Positions 1 through 14,095 of a stretch of DNA of 64,000 nt are shown piece by piece. The first letter of the stretch is position 1; every line of letters starts with the position of its first letter. The stretch is from Patagioenas fasciata (lineage: Eukaryota; Chordata; Aves; Columbiformes; Columbidae). The DNA lies in contig NC_092526.1 of the NCBI RefSeq assembly GCF_037038585.1, positions 38,267,501 through 38,331,500 on the forward strand. The letters run 5' to 3'. The notes beneath the pieces were generated by a model. It did no database searches. It saw nothing but the letters and a program-made list of their open reading frames with translations, and had not been told where the DNA came from. A program made the translations under genes and the position numbers.

Positions 1-620
1 TCAATAACAATGTCTTGATATGCAGCAGTCTGTTCCACCCTATTCTCCAGACCTGTTAGGGTCTGAAACTCTGCCTTGAGTAGGTTTGGCCAGTATTCCA
101 AACCAAGTCTTGTCCGATGACATAAATGCTTCCTTATTTCCCTTGGAAACCTTTCACCCAGCACTTCTTAGGATTTTACTTGCCTTTTTAATGGCCATAT
201 TACATTGCTGGCTCCTGATCGTTCAGTGATCAAATAATATACCAAGGTTTTTCTCCTTCTTAGTGATTTCCGACTAATGAGCCAAAGCTCACAGCAGGAG
301 TGCTGTTACTGGTTTCTGAGTGCATGACTTCAGACAACTGAACTTTATTTCATTTCTGGTTTTTGAGTTCTTCCCACTTGATACAGTGATAGTCTTTTCT
401 CTTTACTGACAACACCTCCCAACTTTGTGCATCTGTTAATCACTTCTGCGTACACCCGCTCTTCATGCCAAGGTCATCAAAATACAGAAGAGACGGAATA
501 ACGTTGTTTTCAATACCAGCTCTTGAGGGCTGACACTAAGCAACCTCCCGCCAGGAACACCTTCCACAGAGAGACATTTGCCTCATTCCCTTTAAGAAGT
601 TCTCACAAGTTCTCTTACAA
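1..620 (-). repeat. Old CR1-type LINE fragment
   Basis: Diverged copy read on the minus strand. Recognisable stretches are the ones corresponding to 'cttgcctttttaatggcc ... cattgctggctc' near 180-220, 'cttctccttcttagtga' near 255-270, and 'cctcccaactttgtgcatctg' with 'ccaaggtcatca' near 415-480. These occur in this order in ancient amniote CR1 elements. It enters the window from the left and its right border is vague. Confidence 0.65.
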
Positions 621-2813
621 TTTTAAATCTAATTTCTCCGGTTAAACCCAGCTCTTTGTATATTGTGTTGTATTAAATGCATTATCAAAGCCTGATTAGC
701 AAAAAGCAGATCATTGCCTTGAAAAGTAAAACCCTATGTTGCATTTTCTTGTAACTTTGTGTCAATATCTCTGAATTCTACAATATATTCTTTAACCTTG
801 CATACCATGAAGGTCAGGCTAGCACATTTTTCTACCTGAAAAATGAAAAGTACCTAGCGTGTGCAGCTGGTTAGCTACGCATTCATATTATATATTGTTT
901 ATTATCTAGATGCAATGTCAGCACTTAAAAAGTGAGAATAAATTCTGTGTGGTAGAGTTATGACTATCATCTCCAGAAAGTAACAGAAACAGGCAGAATA
1001 AGCTGGTATTAAATGTTAAATCATACGGCAGCTCATGAGCTCACCTTTCACCTCTGGGAAGCTGGATTTAATAGAAATCCATTGCAGGGAGAAAAAGATG
1101 AGTGCAGCTCAGCCCTCGTGCGGTTGTGCACACCCAGGCAGTCGGGGTGTGTGTTGGGGAGCCCATGAGGGTGCTGAGCTTGCTCAGTGCTGTCTGACCT
1201 CCTGGAGTTTAAAAGCAGCACCTAGAGATTGTGGGAGAACTGCAGCAGAGAGGGAAGAGCTGACTATCAGTGCTGAGTGTGCCCTTCAGGTTTCGAGAAA
1301 GAAAATGCCCACGTAAAGCAGGAGCTGCTACAAGGAGAGAGCCGTGCAACCTCCTTCACTCCCCTTCATCTGCCTTGCACACATGCTGGGAAAATACACA
1401 CACAGCGGCAGCAGCAACGCTGGTTACTCCTCGTGTATCACTGTTGCTGTTTCCTTCACATCCCATCTCCTTCCACCATTCCGCTGTACCGGGGTTCTGC
1501 AGCAGATCCTGAGAAACAGCCGATCTGCTCTGCCCTTGCGCACAAGCCCTGCTGGTCCTGCCTGTCCCGGACTCCCCTGCTGCCCATGGGCTTCTATGTG
1601 ATCCCTGCTAGTTTGGCCTGCCAGTTCTCCTTGCAGCCAAGAGACCTGCCCAGTAGTTTCACGTTCTTTATTTTCTGAATTACATTGTTCTCCTGATTAT
1701 GTTGCCTGACTGCATGAAGTGCTCTCTCCCTTTCTGCCTTAGTTATTCCAAGTATCAATCACTCCACAACCACCTTTACTGCTATTAACCTTCTTCCTGT
1801 CTTCCAAATCAAAACCCATTTCTCACTTCCATATGTCAACACCAGCAACAAGCATCGATTAAATGTCTTTCATTTTTAAAGCACACAGCCTTGCTACCCT
1901 TGCTTATATCTTAATGCTTCCCATATGCTTCTCATCAGACTCTAAATTCCTCTGTTTGCTTCCTCTGAGAAGTCATTCTTCATTATAATAAGTTGCCCCA
2001 AGTAAATTTATTCATCATCTTTTTCTATGACAGCCACGTTCTTTCACTACGGGAAATTAAACACTGTACCATATGGCCAGAGCAGCAAACTTTAGTACTC
2101 ACTTGCTCAATTGTTTTAACACTTTGCCGCCTTCGTACAACAGCCTGTTTGCCACTAGTGTGTCAGGCTTCCGCCTGACATATGCATTAGACACATTAAT
2201 GGGAAGGAGGAAATTAAGTGAAGTTGACAATGTGAGGAAAGAACAGTATGATGCCATTAAGTTCCAAAAATTCACTATTTCTATTATTTTTCACTGGGTT
2301 AGGGGAAAAAAAGCCCCTTAAACTAACTCCTCTGAACATGCTACATCATTAGCCTGCTGTGCTGCCATATGACACCTTTCAAAATCAGAACAATGTGAGA
2401 ATTCAGAAGTCTGGGGACAGCATATACATGGCTCTGCTGTGCATCCCTTTTGTGAGCCTCTTACTGTCATTAGCTTAGCTTTTCATGCTGCAGTTGTTCC
2501 TCAAGCCACACTAGGTCCTGTCTAATTAATGACACACCATCAAGTACTGCTAGAAACTTCGTTTTCTCCATGTTTGTCTTCTGAATTTTGCTCTCCTGAC
2601 AGACCCTTTTTGAAACATGTAGCAAATCGCCTTTAAAAGCATAGGAGGAATACAGACTTCCTTCCCTGGATTCTCTTCCAATGTTGACTTATTGAATATC
2701 CTTCTTCTATATATACATGGATCTCTTCTCAGGAGATAAAAGAAATACTTTTTTTTAAATGGGGTTGAAAACAGCTACACGAATCCATAAATGTATTTTA
2801 TTTCCTTGCAGCA
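621..2813. other. Intergenic, nothing recognised
   Basis: A somewhat GC-richer patch at about 1035-1680 holds four overlapping short open frames (80-133 codons) without recognisable domains; the overlap in several frames points to low stop density rather than coding. Confidence 0.6.
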
Positions 2814-3275
2814 CTGAATCCCAGAATGTCAGGGATTGGAAGGGACCTGGAAAGCTCATCCAGTGCAATCCCCCCATGGAGCAGGAACACCCAGATGAGG
2901 TTACACAGGAAGGTGTCCAGGCGGGTTTGAATGTCTGCAGAGAAGGAGACTCCACAACCTCCCTGGGCAGCCTGGGCCAGGCTCTGACACCCTCACCGTG
3001 AAGAAGTTTCTCTTCATATTTAAGTGGAACCTCCTGTGTTCCAGTGTTAACCCATTGCCCCTTGTCCTATCACTGGATGTCACCCAGAAGAGCCTGGCTC
3101 CATCCTCCTGACACTCACCCTTTATATATCTGTAAACATTAATGAGGTCACCCCTCAGTCTCCTCTTCTCCAAGCTTCAGAGCCCCAGCTCCCTCAGCCT
3201 TTCCTCACACGGGAGATGCTCCACTCCATCATCTTCGTGGCTGCGCTGGACTCTCTCCAGCAGTTCCCTGTCCTA
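2814..3275 (-). repeat. CR1 LINE 3' fragment
   Basis: The 3' end of a CR1 retrotransposon in minus orientation. It begins at the tail side (gaatcccagaatgtcaggga) and runs through the hallmark text for the 'first-strand' CR1 3' region, including 'cctgggcagcctgggccag' and 'ctccctcagcctttcctcac'. It is close in sequence to the copies at 33155 and 54036, so it belongs to the same subfamily. 5'-truncated, as is normal for CR1. Confidence 0.92.
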
Positions 3276-4767
3276 TTCTTTTGGTTTGGTCATCACCTGT
3301 CTCTGGGCCAAATCTTAAGCTGGAAGCACCCCCACCTCTACAATGAATAGAATTATATCTGAATATGCCAGGGCTGAAGTTAGCCCTTCTCTCCAGATTT
3401 CCTCTGGCTCATTTGTTGAATCTCTACTTGGGTCAGTGCCTTTAGTTTTCCATGTTTCTATTCCTGTTCCTGCTGTACAGCCAGCAGTGATGTGAGAGCC
3501 AAGCTGCCCCTCGCTGGTGACTGTCACACTCCCTGGGCGTGACACTTTGCCCCCTCATACCGGAGGATATGTGATTCCAAACTCCCTGCATCCCACTGAA
3601 TCGCTGCAGGTTTCCTCTGAGCTGCTTTCAGTGCTGCTGGATGGAGCTGCTGGGTGAGCTTGTGTAATGTCTTTGGATTTCCCTGTCCTTTTTGCAGCTC
3701 CAGCTCCCACCTCTGCAGTTTTGCCTCGTGACAGGGGATGACTTTTTGTTCTGCCACTCAGTCGCACAGCCGGGGACCCCAGCAGTTGTGTGTGGAGCAG
3801 CCAGGGATAGTCTGAGCAGGGCAGCTGTGCCACTGGGCACAGGAACTATTTTTCAGAGAGAGAAGGGAAGATTATGAAGCCAATGTGGCACGTGGCTCTC
3901 ATGTACCAGTGCTGTTTGTACTCTGTCAAATACCCAACAGGCGTTTTTCTCAAAAAGTCATGTTCTGAAATGGTGAAGTTTTGAAATTATCAAACCTTTA
4001 TGAAATTTTATTGATTTTTAACTCTGCTAAGCATGAAAAAAAATAATAGATTTTACCAGCATTATTCATGCATCAGATAATACATAGTTTCGCATTTTAT
4101 CAATTCAGTGTTATCCTGTGAGGGCTGAACTCGACTACACTATTATTCCTGTTGTTGTTGTAAGTTAAAGATTGGCAATGTTCTCAGCAGTTTATTTAAG
4201 AGGAAAAAAAGATGTAATAATACAGCAAAAAGGCATTTTGCATCCAGCATGGGGCTGCAGAAGGAACTGTGAATAACCTGTGATCTTAAGGAAAAATCAA
4301 TGACAATCTCTCAAAGCTCAAGATTGGTTTTCAAGGCTGTTGCTAGGAGGAAGGGCTAGAAATGTGTCTGCTGGTGCTCCTGGACTTCCAGGCAGATGTG
4401 GCAGCTGCTCAAATGGCACAAGTCCACAGAGTCCATTCTGGCTCTGTTTGTGTAAAAACACGTGCTTTTTGCCAAGCTTGCTGCAAGTTCAGAGCTCTGC
4501 TCATCTAACTTAAAATCAAAATATCCAAGGACCCCTGTTACACTTCTTCCTGGATCCAATATTCAGCACTGGTGTGTAGCAAGCAATAAAATGAATACCT
4601 GAAGTAAAATTAATAATAAGCAATAAAATGAAGCCCTTCAAAAGTACTTCCTGTACTTCAGGTAGTGATGATTTCATTCAGTGCGAGATTTCCTTTATGT
4701 CGGTTTCTCTATTATCTCTGTTGCTCAGTGTGAAGAGTTTCTGCATTATACATGAAGACAGATTTGG
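3276..4767. other. Intergenic, nothing recognised
   Basis: Short overlapping open frames on both strands at 3500-3880, with no family match. The rest is AT-rich unique sequence. Confidence 0.6.
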
Positions 4768-5210
4768 GAGCACAAAGAATCACGGGGTTGGGAGGTGGGT
4801 CATCTATTGCCTCCCTCGGCCCAAAGGAAGGATTATACTTATGCCATTTTTGACCCCCTGCAGTGGAGGTGATGCAATCTCCCTAGTCAATCTGTTCCAG
4901 TGCTTTACACCCTTAGAGAGACTGAGCTCTTCCCAGTACCTTAGCTAGGTCTGCCATGCAGCAATTTCAGTCCATTACTTCTCATTATATCCACCATGAG
5001 AAAGCAGGTTATCCCTCTCGTTTGTGAAGCAGACTTTTATGAATTGGAAGACTGTTATCACATCCTCTCCAAGCATCTTTTAGAATAAGCAATCCCAATT
5101 TATTTCATCTTGCCCTGTAAATGATATGTTTCTAGACATCTGATCATTCTTGGTTCTCTCCTTTGGGCTCTCTTCAGCTGGTCCATGTCTTTCTAAAAGC
5201 CTTTTCCTGT
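4768..5210 (-). repeat. Diverged CR1 LINE fragment
   Basis: Minus-strand copy of an older CR1 subfamily. The tail-side start 'aatcacggggttgggaggtg' is followed by 'aatctccctagtcaatctgt' and later 'tggttctctcctttgggctc'. It is more diverged than the copies at 2.8, 33.2 and 54.0 kb. Short open frames across it are not genes. Confidence 0.75.
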
Positions 5211-7919
5211 CATTCTTGAAAGACTTGATGAGACCTTCACTTGAAGCAGTCAGGGAATAATATTTTCCTTTAAGTGCTCTCCATGGAGAAGTGAAAAGGC
5301 TGCTAAGTGGGATTATATAGCTGTTCTCAAATTTAAAGTGTAACCCTCTTTGAAAAGCATTGGTCCAGTGAAAAAAAGAAATTACACAGCTCTGGACTAT
5401 ATCCATTCACCTGCAAAATTAGCTGACATTACCACAAAATATTTAATCTAAAGACATTTCTGAGTGAGTCAACACGAATACTCATCCACGTGAAGTGAAA
5501 TGAGTCCATTGCATGTGTGCTACTGAATAGTCAGTCAAATAGCAGAGACAAGGTGAATCAGGGCGTTAATGCGTTCACTGCTGGTAGAGCAGCTTGGATT
5601 AGTATTGTTTTGCTGGCCATTGTGTAAATGCATTGTACATGACAAACATTCCCTTGAAGAGCAAACAGCCTAAGGAGGAAGGGCAAGCACTGGTGGGAGA
5701 TGTCGCATTTCACTCCACTCCTTGGAGTCTGCAAGGTACTGCCTTTGTAGATTTATGACTTTGAAGGAACCCAAACCAGGGTTTTTTCCACAAGAGCACC
5801 TAGGAGTCAGATTTGCCATGAAGGACAGCAAGGAAATGTTGCACAATACCTATGTGTACAATCTTTTTTTAATCTCCTCTGGTTTTACAGATACTGCGTG
5901 TTCAATGGGCAGGCTGTCAAATCACATACAAAGATGAGATCATCTCCTACTATTCTGCACTCTTAGTCTACACCTGTACCAGCACTTTGCCATCAGATCT
6001 TTTCTATTGGCTTAAGTGGATCAGCAGGGTTCCCCTTGGCCTGTAGTAAAGCTCTAGGAGAGAGGGAGTGTGAGTCAGAGGTTTTCATACTTTGAATATT
6101 ATAAATTTTCCGACAGCAGGGATTCAAATGGCTCTTTCTGGGAGCATCAGCTGGCTTTGTGAGGAGTTTCTTCATTCCAGTGGGGCTCTATCGACTCCTT
6201 TTGCTCTTTCCTTTTCCATCCTAGGGTCAACACCTTAAACACTGCAGATGCTAAGGATCTTCCACTCCCAGCGTTATTTACAGCAATCTGTCCAGAAAGA
6301 TCCTCGCCCTGGAAAGAAGGAAGAGCTGAGCACCCACAAATGCTGCAGGCAAGCTCCCTTGTATGTTCTGGAAGCTTGTAGCCTCTGGACCAGGGGGTCC
6401 CAGGTCTCCAGGAGACACTCAGCTGGCCCAGGACCATGCTCACTCCTAAGAGATAAAAGGAAGCCAGCTCACCATGGAGCACACTAAGGATTCCTAAAGC
6501 TTTTTCTCCTGCCACGAGGTCTTCAGGGATGATGGCCTTCCCTCTGTTTTTCTTTTCCCAAAACTGTGTTCTCCTTTTACAAGGCATTCTTATTTGATAT
6601 TAGAACCTCAAAATATTTCCCTGTTTGATTGTGGTTTAGCTAGCCCCTTCCAGACTTCCCAAGAAATTTGACAGGCATACTTCTGGGGATTCTAGGAGCA
6701 CTCAGAGCGGGGGCCCTTCTCCACAAGGAAGAATTCATGACTGAATTGCAGCCAGAGAATGAGATGGGAAAACAGCCACCCTCCACTGCTAAATGGAGCT
6801 GCAAAGCTCCAAATCGCCCAGCAGGAGCCTGGTCTCCCTCCCTTGCCCCTCGCTCCCCTGCCATCCCCACATCCCCGGCTCCCAGAGCGTGCACAGCAAA
6901 AGTTAAACCCCTGGGTTTTTAGCAGTTGCAATTTGAGAGAGAGCCAGACGTGTTTTTGCAGGCTTTTCCATGCTTGTGGTTTGCACTATATTCCCTCTGA
7001 GCATAATTTACATAGGGAGGAAATGAATCTAGCAAAATCAGTCTCAGTGTGTTTAGAAGCTGTTCAGTTCAGTTAGCCTCACTCATGGTTTCGGAGTTGG
7101 GCAGTGGTGAAGACGGCATTTGAAAATGCAGCGTTTCCTGGTCACTTCATCCAAACAAAGCACCAGTACAAAGAAAACCAACAAAACCGGAGAAGCCAGA
7201 AAATTCCCACTGCAGTCAGACTCCATACTATGATACTCTCTTGTTCCTCCAACCAGGAACCTTTCTTTTTCCTTCATTTTTTTTCTCTCTAATGCCATAT
7301 GTACAGCTCCGGGTTATATTGGAGTGTATAAATCTCATGTGAGCCACAAAGCATTAAGCCACCATTATCCTTATAATTTCATTATCTCAGTTCCTACCCT
7401 AAAACATTTAAAACTAATTGAACACCCGAGGTTTTCGTGTGAAGTTTATTTCCTAAACGTTATTGAAGTACTGTTGATAAAGCCAAAACATACAAAGTCA
7501 GCACTTCCTAAAGCAGCCTGATTTATTAAAGTAGAAGTGGTTTTTTATGAATAGGATCTGAATGCCAAATAGTTCTTATCATTCTATGTTTCCATGCCAT
7601 GTATTTTAGTTGATTTCCAAGAACAACTACTTAACTTCCATGAAGTTGTGCCAGTTTTTCTTCCCCTCATAATATCACTTTAAGATGGTTGCCAGTTTGT
7701 TCTTTTTAACTATGAACTTACATTGTCTCTTGGTATTTTCTTTGTCTTGATTTAAACTGTTTGGCTTTCCTCATTCTTGATGTCACAGGCTGTCTCTGAT
7801 ACTTCATTTATGCTGCTAATGGTTCCCAAATGTTCTCATGTTACAATAGGCCATATTTTTCAGTAGAAATGTATTTTATATTCTTGGTGAAGTTCATAGC
7901 ATAGAAGATTTGTGTAGCG

Positions 7920-7975
7920 TAGAAGATCAGACTAAATGATCATTATATTCCTTCCCAACATGTAAAATCAGTAAA
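7920..7975 (+). repeat. Possible CR1-like LINE 3' end
   Basis: The run 'agatcagactaaatgatcat' followed by 'ccttcccaac' resembles the conserved 3' terminus of old CR1-like LINEs. Only about 55 bases are recognisable, so this is a weak call. An 18-base direct repeat (agcatagaagat / agcgtagaagat) sits just in front. Confidence 0.4.
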
Positions 7976-10549
7976 ACAGTTTTGCATGCATACAAATTGC
8001 TTTGTCATTAAAGACAGTTCTGCCTGTATGTTTCTTTCTCCAGCTTCATGATACTACATTGATGTTGGATCCAGCTGCAAAATTTGGACTAGAATTTAAG
8101 TTTACTGGTTTTAATTTGGCAGGTTATAAAGGCATAAGCTGTTACTTTTTCCAGAATAAAGAGTGGCACTCATGCTTCCTGCATCAAGCAACTTTGCTTT
8201 TATAGAAAGTAAAATATTTGAAGAGAGATGGAAAGATCAGAGGTTTCCAGATTTTTTTATGTTTTGTACAGGTAGCAGCAAACTTAAACATAACAGCAAC
8301 TAGCGAACCAATAATGAGGGAAGCTGGTTTGCTACTGAAAATGTGATTACTAAACTGACTAGTAATAAACCCTCACTCCCAATTTCAGATTCAAGTTGGT
8401 GAGCTTAGATCTAAGTCTGAGCTCAGACCTTTATCTGACAGAGGCTAGCTGTGTTGTTTTCTCAACACAATAAATTGAAGTAGGCACACAAAAGACAGCG
8501 GTTTTAAAACTCCGTCCTGCTGGGTTAGTCTTCCAAGTAGTTCTGTTGAAGTCACTGAGACTTCAGTTCAAGATCAGCAGGCAGGATTTGGCCTATTAGA
8601 TCACTGGGGCTTTGAGCTGCCCATGACAATGGGCTTTGGTAGCCATTTCACATGTAATATCAGATTTCAAGTGAAGAAAACAAAACTAAATCAGGTAACC
8701 AGTGAGAAAATGAGTCTTTCTCCTTTTTAAAATAAATTGCCAGCAGTTACCATAGTAACTGCTAACAGTAGAGCATTTTGACTGTCTTTATTAGGAACAG
8801 CAAAGTATAACATCCTCTTTTCTTGGGAGACCTAAGGAATGTTCATCTGAAACAATGGATTAGCTAATCATTAATTACATAGCAAGTCATCTCCAAGACA
8901 CAGATGGATGGGAGGTGGCTCAGCTCCTCTCCAGTGGTCAGCTGAAATTTGTTGTCCCAATTAGCTGGACAGCCTAGAAAGGAGAATTACATAGTGGATC
9001 TGGAGGCTGGTGTTCTTTGTCACCACTTAAAGAGATTTCTGTTAGCCAGATATGAAATTTAGAGGTGATGTGTAGGAAAGCTGAGCGTGACCCATCGTCA
9101 GAGCTCTCCAGCTGAAACCGTCTCCTCAAACTCATTCTTAACTGTACAAAGATTCTCAGCCATTCACTTGTTTCCTACACTGAAAACAGCTGCTTTGCTG
9201 GAGCACGAAACCAGACTGAAGGTGAGGGAGCAGCAGTCCAAATAGCAGGAAACCACTGGGCTTCAAGCCGTGTTGATGAGCACTGGCACTGCAGACTGAG
9301 GTATGCGATTTTGACATTGGGGCTGGGTTGGAAGGAAATTTTTATTAACCTACCTCCCCACAAAATGCGGGCCAGCTCATTCACCTCCCCAGGAACTCTC
9401 ACCATATTGTTTCCCCTGGAAAATCCACCAGTGCTGTTTCCAGTTCAGTTTGACCGATGCAAATGATAGGGCTGCCACCACTGCTATGCTGAGCCTAGTT
9501 GCGGTTTCACAGGTCTCCCTTTTCAGGCATTTCTCCTGCAAATCACCTAGACCACCTTTTCCCAGTTTCTAGGGGACAGCTAGCCATTTTCATTAAGAGT
9601 ACAAGCACCAGTGCAATTTTCACCAGAAGTACAGAGGCCACCATTCAGCAAGGAGGTACAAAGACTGAGTTACTCTCCCATTCCTTACTCTAACTGCTGC
9701 CACTCAGGTTAGCAGTGGAAAGATAACTCAGGAAAGCGTGGTCTGACACTTCTATGCTCAGACAAACATCAAGATCAAAATCAGGCAGGCCAGGATCCTC
9801 GGCTGTCATGAAGAAGTTAAAAGAAGTGGTACTATCTTGGTTTGCAAATCTGAGAAACCTGTGTCTTTGGTTTTTAGTCAGTTCCCATCAGAACCTGTGG
9901 GACCATTTTAAACTATTTCTCTAGCCTTTATGTGAACAGACGCTTTTTTTCCTTCGAGCCTTATGTCTTCTTAAAGCAAAAGGAAAGCCACAGCAAGCCC
10001 AGTTAAATATCCCTTTCCTTAGTCATCATTTGCCCAAACTTTTTAACCTGAGATCTTTTAATCTCTCATGGTAAATCAGTCATTTCAGTCTGTTAATCAG
10101 GTTTTAATTCCTTCCAATTTGCCAGCGTGTGCCTGGCGCTGAGGTGCCTGGTGAAATGGCAGCGTGTGCTGGTTCCTCGCCTGGGTGCCGAAGGAGGGGA
10201 GGCTGCTGTCACCTTCCAGTCCCGCATCAGTTGCATGGAAAATGCGAATGCTTATCAGGCAAAACAGGAGTAGGAGAGACAAAGAATATCCAGTGGAGGC
10301 GTGCCACGTTGAGCTCAAGTGAAATCTCAACTGTATCATTTGTTTATGGCAGGAGAAGATTTGGGATATATGGTTTGCAGTTACAGCTGATAAAAACATA
10401 GCTTTTTGGGAAAGCTGTCACAGGTGAGTTACTAGAAAAAGGGTACAATCAAAGTTGGATTGCTTTTTTTCTAAAATGTTTGATTAGGGCCTGATCTGGT
10501 TATATACTTCTACCATCATGTACTTCTGCATGTGCAGTGGAATGCAAGA

Positions 10550-10690
10550 ATAATCACAGAAACAGAGAAAAATTTTCGTTGGAAAGGACCTTTGGAGATA
10601 TCTGGTCCAATTTCCCTCCCAGAACAGGGCAATTTCAAAATTGTGCTCGCTTGCTCACAGCCTTGATGTTCACACTGCAAACATTTCTGC
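10550..10690 (-). repeat. CR1 LINE tail fragment
   Basis: Short minus-strand copy starting at 'aatcacagaaacagagaaaa' and continuing with 'ttggaaaggacctttggaga' and 'ctggtccaatttccctccca', the usual order of the last bases of CR1. Truncated after about 140 bases. Confidence 0.7.
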
Positions 10691-13600
10691 TAAATCTCTG
10701 ATGAGGACTTCTGAATGAGCAATCTAAGCTTTCTTCAGAGGGGCTGCCGCAGGTTTCCAGGGCTGGGAAGCTGAACCTAGTGCTTTGTGAAGGATTAACC
10801 CATAAAACTCATCCAGCAAGTGCTCCACTACTACGAATATGCAATTAGAGCTAAGATATCCCAAAGTGAACAAGAAAATACCAATATTGCAGCAGATAGC
10901 CATAAAATCTTGTACTTTAGGTCTTCTAAAGTGTGCTTTTTACCTTTCTTGCCACAGTCTGTGAAGGCACAAGTGCTTTATTGGAATAGATGTAAATCAC
11001 CAGGGATAGAAGTTAAGGAGTGGGCTTGATTCTGATGGCTGAATGTGGATAGTGCTGCTTCATTTCAAGCAGCCCTGGGGGCTGATGTGTGATCAGAGCC
11101 ACGGGTGGGACCTGAGGCTGCTTTGTGCCCTCTCATGAGCAGGCAACCAGTTCTGGGCCCAAGGGTGGCAGAGCCATCGCTGGGTCGCTTCAGTGAAGCT
11201 TATCAACCTCTCCGTTTCTTCAAAGATTGTCTCATTGTATTTTTGTGGTCCAGAAGTTCAGTTAAGGGGAAGCTCTTGGAGAACGTGACCCGACACCACG
11301 TTACTAGAGCTAATTGGGGAGCCAGACCTGGCTTGGGTTTTGTCTGGTCAAATTTCATTAAAAAGACTGCAGAATCTCGCCAGAGCACAAGATAAAAGCT
11401 CATGTCAAAAGAGACAGCGTGTTCTCTCCTGGCTTTTCTTTTGATGGTGTAAGTCCTGGTGGTTTAATAGTGCTGGTAGTTAAGCAGCAAAGTTTTCTGT
11501 AGTTAACTGTTTGCAGTGACAGATATTAATTAGTTTTACCTCGACAGCAATTCTTCAGTAATAGCTCTTCAATGGCAATTCCTATTTGACTGATTTATAA
11601 GAGCTCTTTAGCCTCTATTAAGAGACAAGTTAAACTTAAATCTTATTACTCGTAATTGAGGCTTGGGAAAAATAGTATATACTTCAGACTTTTAAATTTT
11701 AATTATGAGTGCATTTAAGAGTCATGAAAGTGAAGAGCTAATTGCTCTAGTTTGAACTAGACACAATGCATGTTCTGTACAAGCTTCGTCATCTTGTAGT
11801 TCAGGCAACGCACCTCAACCCTGAATCCTGTTAATCCAGTCTTGCGGGTTTTTTTGCAGTGGGACAACCAGTTTGTCAGTGTGTTTTATGAGCTACACAC
11901 ACCAAAAAAAAAGCAGCAGGGCTAGGATCACCAAATTCTTTCTGTATCCAAAAGCAGACTTGGAGCTTACACCTGCAGGAGGCAACTGCTCATGTAACAG
12001 CCCATTGTTCGACAACCTCTTCCTTCAGCAGCTGAAAGCTAACACAGGCAAAATCAAGTGCTTGTCCATAAAACTAGTAATTTTTATGTCAGTCTTTAAA
12101 AAACTTTATTATTCCTAAGAATATTTTTAGTATTGTATACATTTCCTAATAATTTATGTCTCTTTCTGCATCAATATTCTATCAAACATTTGTCAGTTAT
12201 TCATATTATTTATTTTTGCTTCTTTGGACATTGAGTGCACTTGGATGTGATAATAACTTCCAGCTTGCAGTGCTCAAAATTATGGCCAAGGTATTGAAAA
12301 ACTTGCCATAGATATTAATAATCCTTTGTGTGCTGTTTTTGTTACTTCCATCTGTTAGGACAGGAAGGATGACTTGGTAATAAACCCTGTTTATACCTTC
12401 ACCGCAAAACAAGAGAAAGGAAATGAAATGTCAGCAAAAATGCATGGTGTGAGACAGTCATGTTCAGCAGTATTCTTTGTGACTTTAAGACTCTAACAGA
12501 GAAGTTGTTGTTAATGCCCGTATCTTGGAAGAGTTTGGCATAGTTGCAATAGTGTAAGTTCATCCAGGATGCTGCTCCTCAAGAGCTGTGATGTCCATTG
12601 AGAACCAAGTCATCTCTGTTGTGCTGGTTTACACTCTAACGCAATTTGAACTTCACCTTCAGGCTGAGATAGGACTACATTGCAGCATTTTACAATACTG
12701 AAAGCTACTGTGCGCTTTAATTTGAAAAACTATATCCAAGTAGTGTATTTGTGATCACAAAATGTCCGTATTTCCATGAGTTGATCCAAATTTGCAAGTA
12801 AGCTGCGTTGGTGCTCCACTGGCACAAAACTGAGTTTTTGTTCTCAGTCTGCAAAGGTCTGGGCTTTATTCCAGCATCCAGCAAGAGGATCAATACACTT
12901 CATGACCATTCTCTATACATTGATACACTGGGGATATCTGGGCCCCAGCAGACACCCACCCTCCCTCCTTCCCATCTTACAAACTCAGCTGGATTCTCTC
13001 TGAAACCACATGCAGGTGGCTCCTAATTGTAGTAGTATCTACACAAAGACTATCATGATGTATGCCAGACAAAAAATCCCACCTCTCTGATACAAGGAGC
13101 TTGAGCTTCTGATGGGTTTCTGAGCAACCTTGAACATGCTGTGCTGGAGAAGCAGCCGAGCAGCTGCGAGGCTTCAGGTGCATTTGGGGGAAGGAATCAG
13201 GAACTGGGAATACGGGACACTTTGGGAAAATCTTTGTCTTTGTCCTGCAGTGGGGCTGTAGGCTTCTTTACTGCCGTGTTAGCTAGGCAGGCCTTGCCCT
13301 CATGGCTAGACCATTCCACCTTGGAGACCTCTTCCAAAAGACTGTAGTAATCTTAAGCCTGGTACAAAGTAGCTTGTGGGAAGTAAAGGACACTTTCCAC
13401 ATGGCTTTTTTACAGGTTATTGATAGGAGTTTCAAGACCACGCTTCCAGTTACCAGGCTCATGCTGTCTTCTGACAGTGGCTTCTGTCATTGCTCTTGGT
13501 CCTATGTACAGATTCTGCACTTGCCCCTGCATCTTTTCTCCCTCCAAGAGGGGACAATGTGGAGAAAGTGAAGCTCCCTATTACTGGCCAACCTACATGT

Positions 13601-13920
13601 ACTATTAGGCCCATGAAATCCTTTCTGCTAAATGTAGCCTTGCAATTGTTAAATCCTTCCTCAAAACACCCAGGGGACCACAGAGATTTTAACTATGCAG
13701 GTCAGTCCTCAGTGGTCCAAGCTTATGATTCAGAAGGGTGAAGTTAAGCCCATGGAAGTCTGACATGTCAGGGTATCTGAATGCAAGGCCTTTGGTGTGT
13801 TAACCAGAGCTGCATCTCTTTGCTGTGTCATCTGGATGTTCTGCAACTTCTAAAAAGCCCTCAAATGTATTTTTGAAAACAGTATGGAATGAAAAAAAAA
13901 ATAAAAATCTTCCAGTGACA

Positions 13921-14095
13921 TCTTCCAACAGCACTTAAAACTTCCATTAATATTATGAATGAACCCAGCACATAATCTGCTGCTGAATCAAAATTTCCAG
14001 CACTGTATTGCAACTGCATTAAAAGCTGTATTTCCATTAATGTAAAGAATGAATCCAGCATGTAATATATTGCTGAATCAGAATTTATGCAACAA
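13921..14095 (+). repeat. Diverged tandem duplication, about 90-bp unit, two copies
   Basis: Copy one centres on 13941-14012 and copy two on 14031-14092. Matching landmarks are offset by 88-90 bases: 'ttccattaat', 'gaatgaacccagca' versus 'gaatgaatccagca', and 'tgctgaatcaaaattt' versus 'tgctgaatcagaattt'. No coding content was recognised. Confidence 0.85.

Larger units (their letters stand above)
5211..13920. other. Intergenic, mostly unique AT-rich sequence
   Basis: Apart from the two small CR1 remnants listed at 7920 and 10550, I see no exon chain, RNA gene or mobile element. The longest open frame (6147-6587, minus, 146 codons) has no recognisable domain. Confidence 0.55.
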
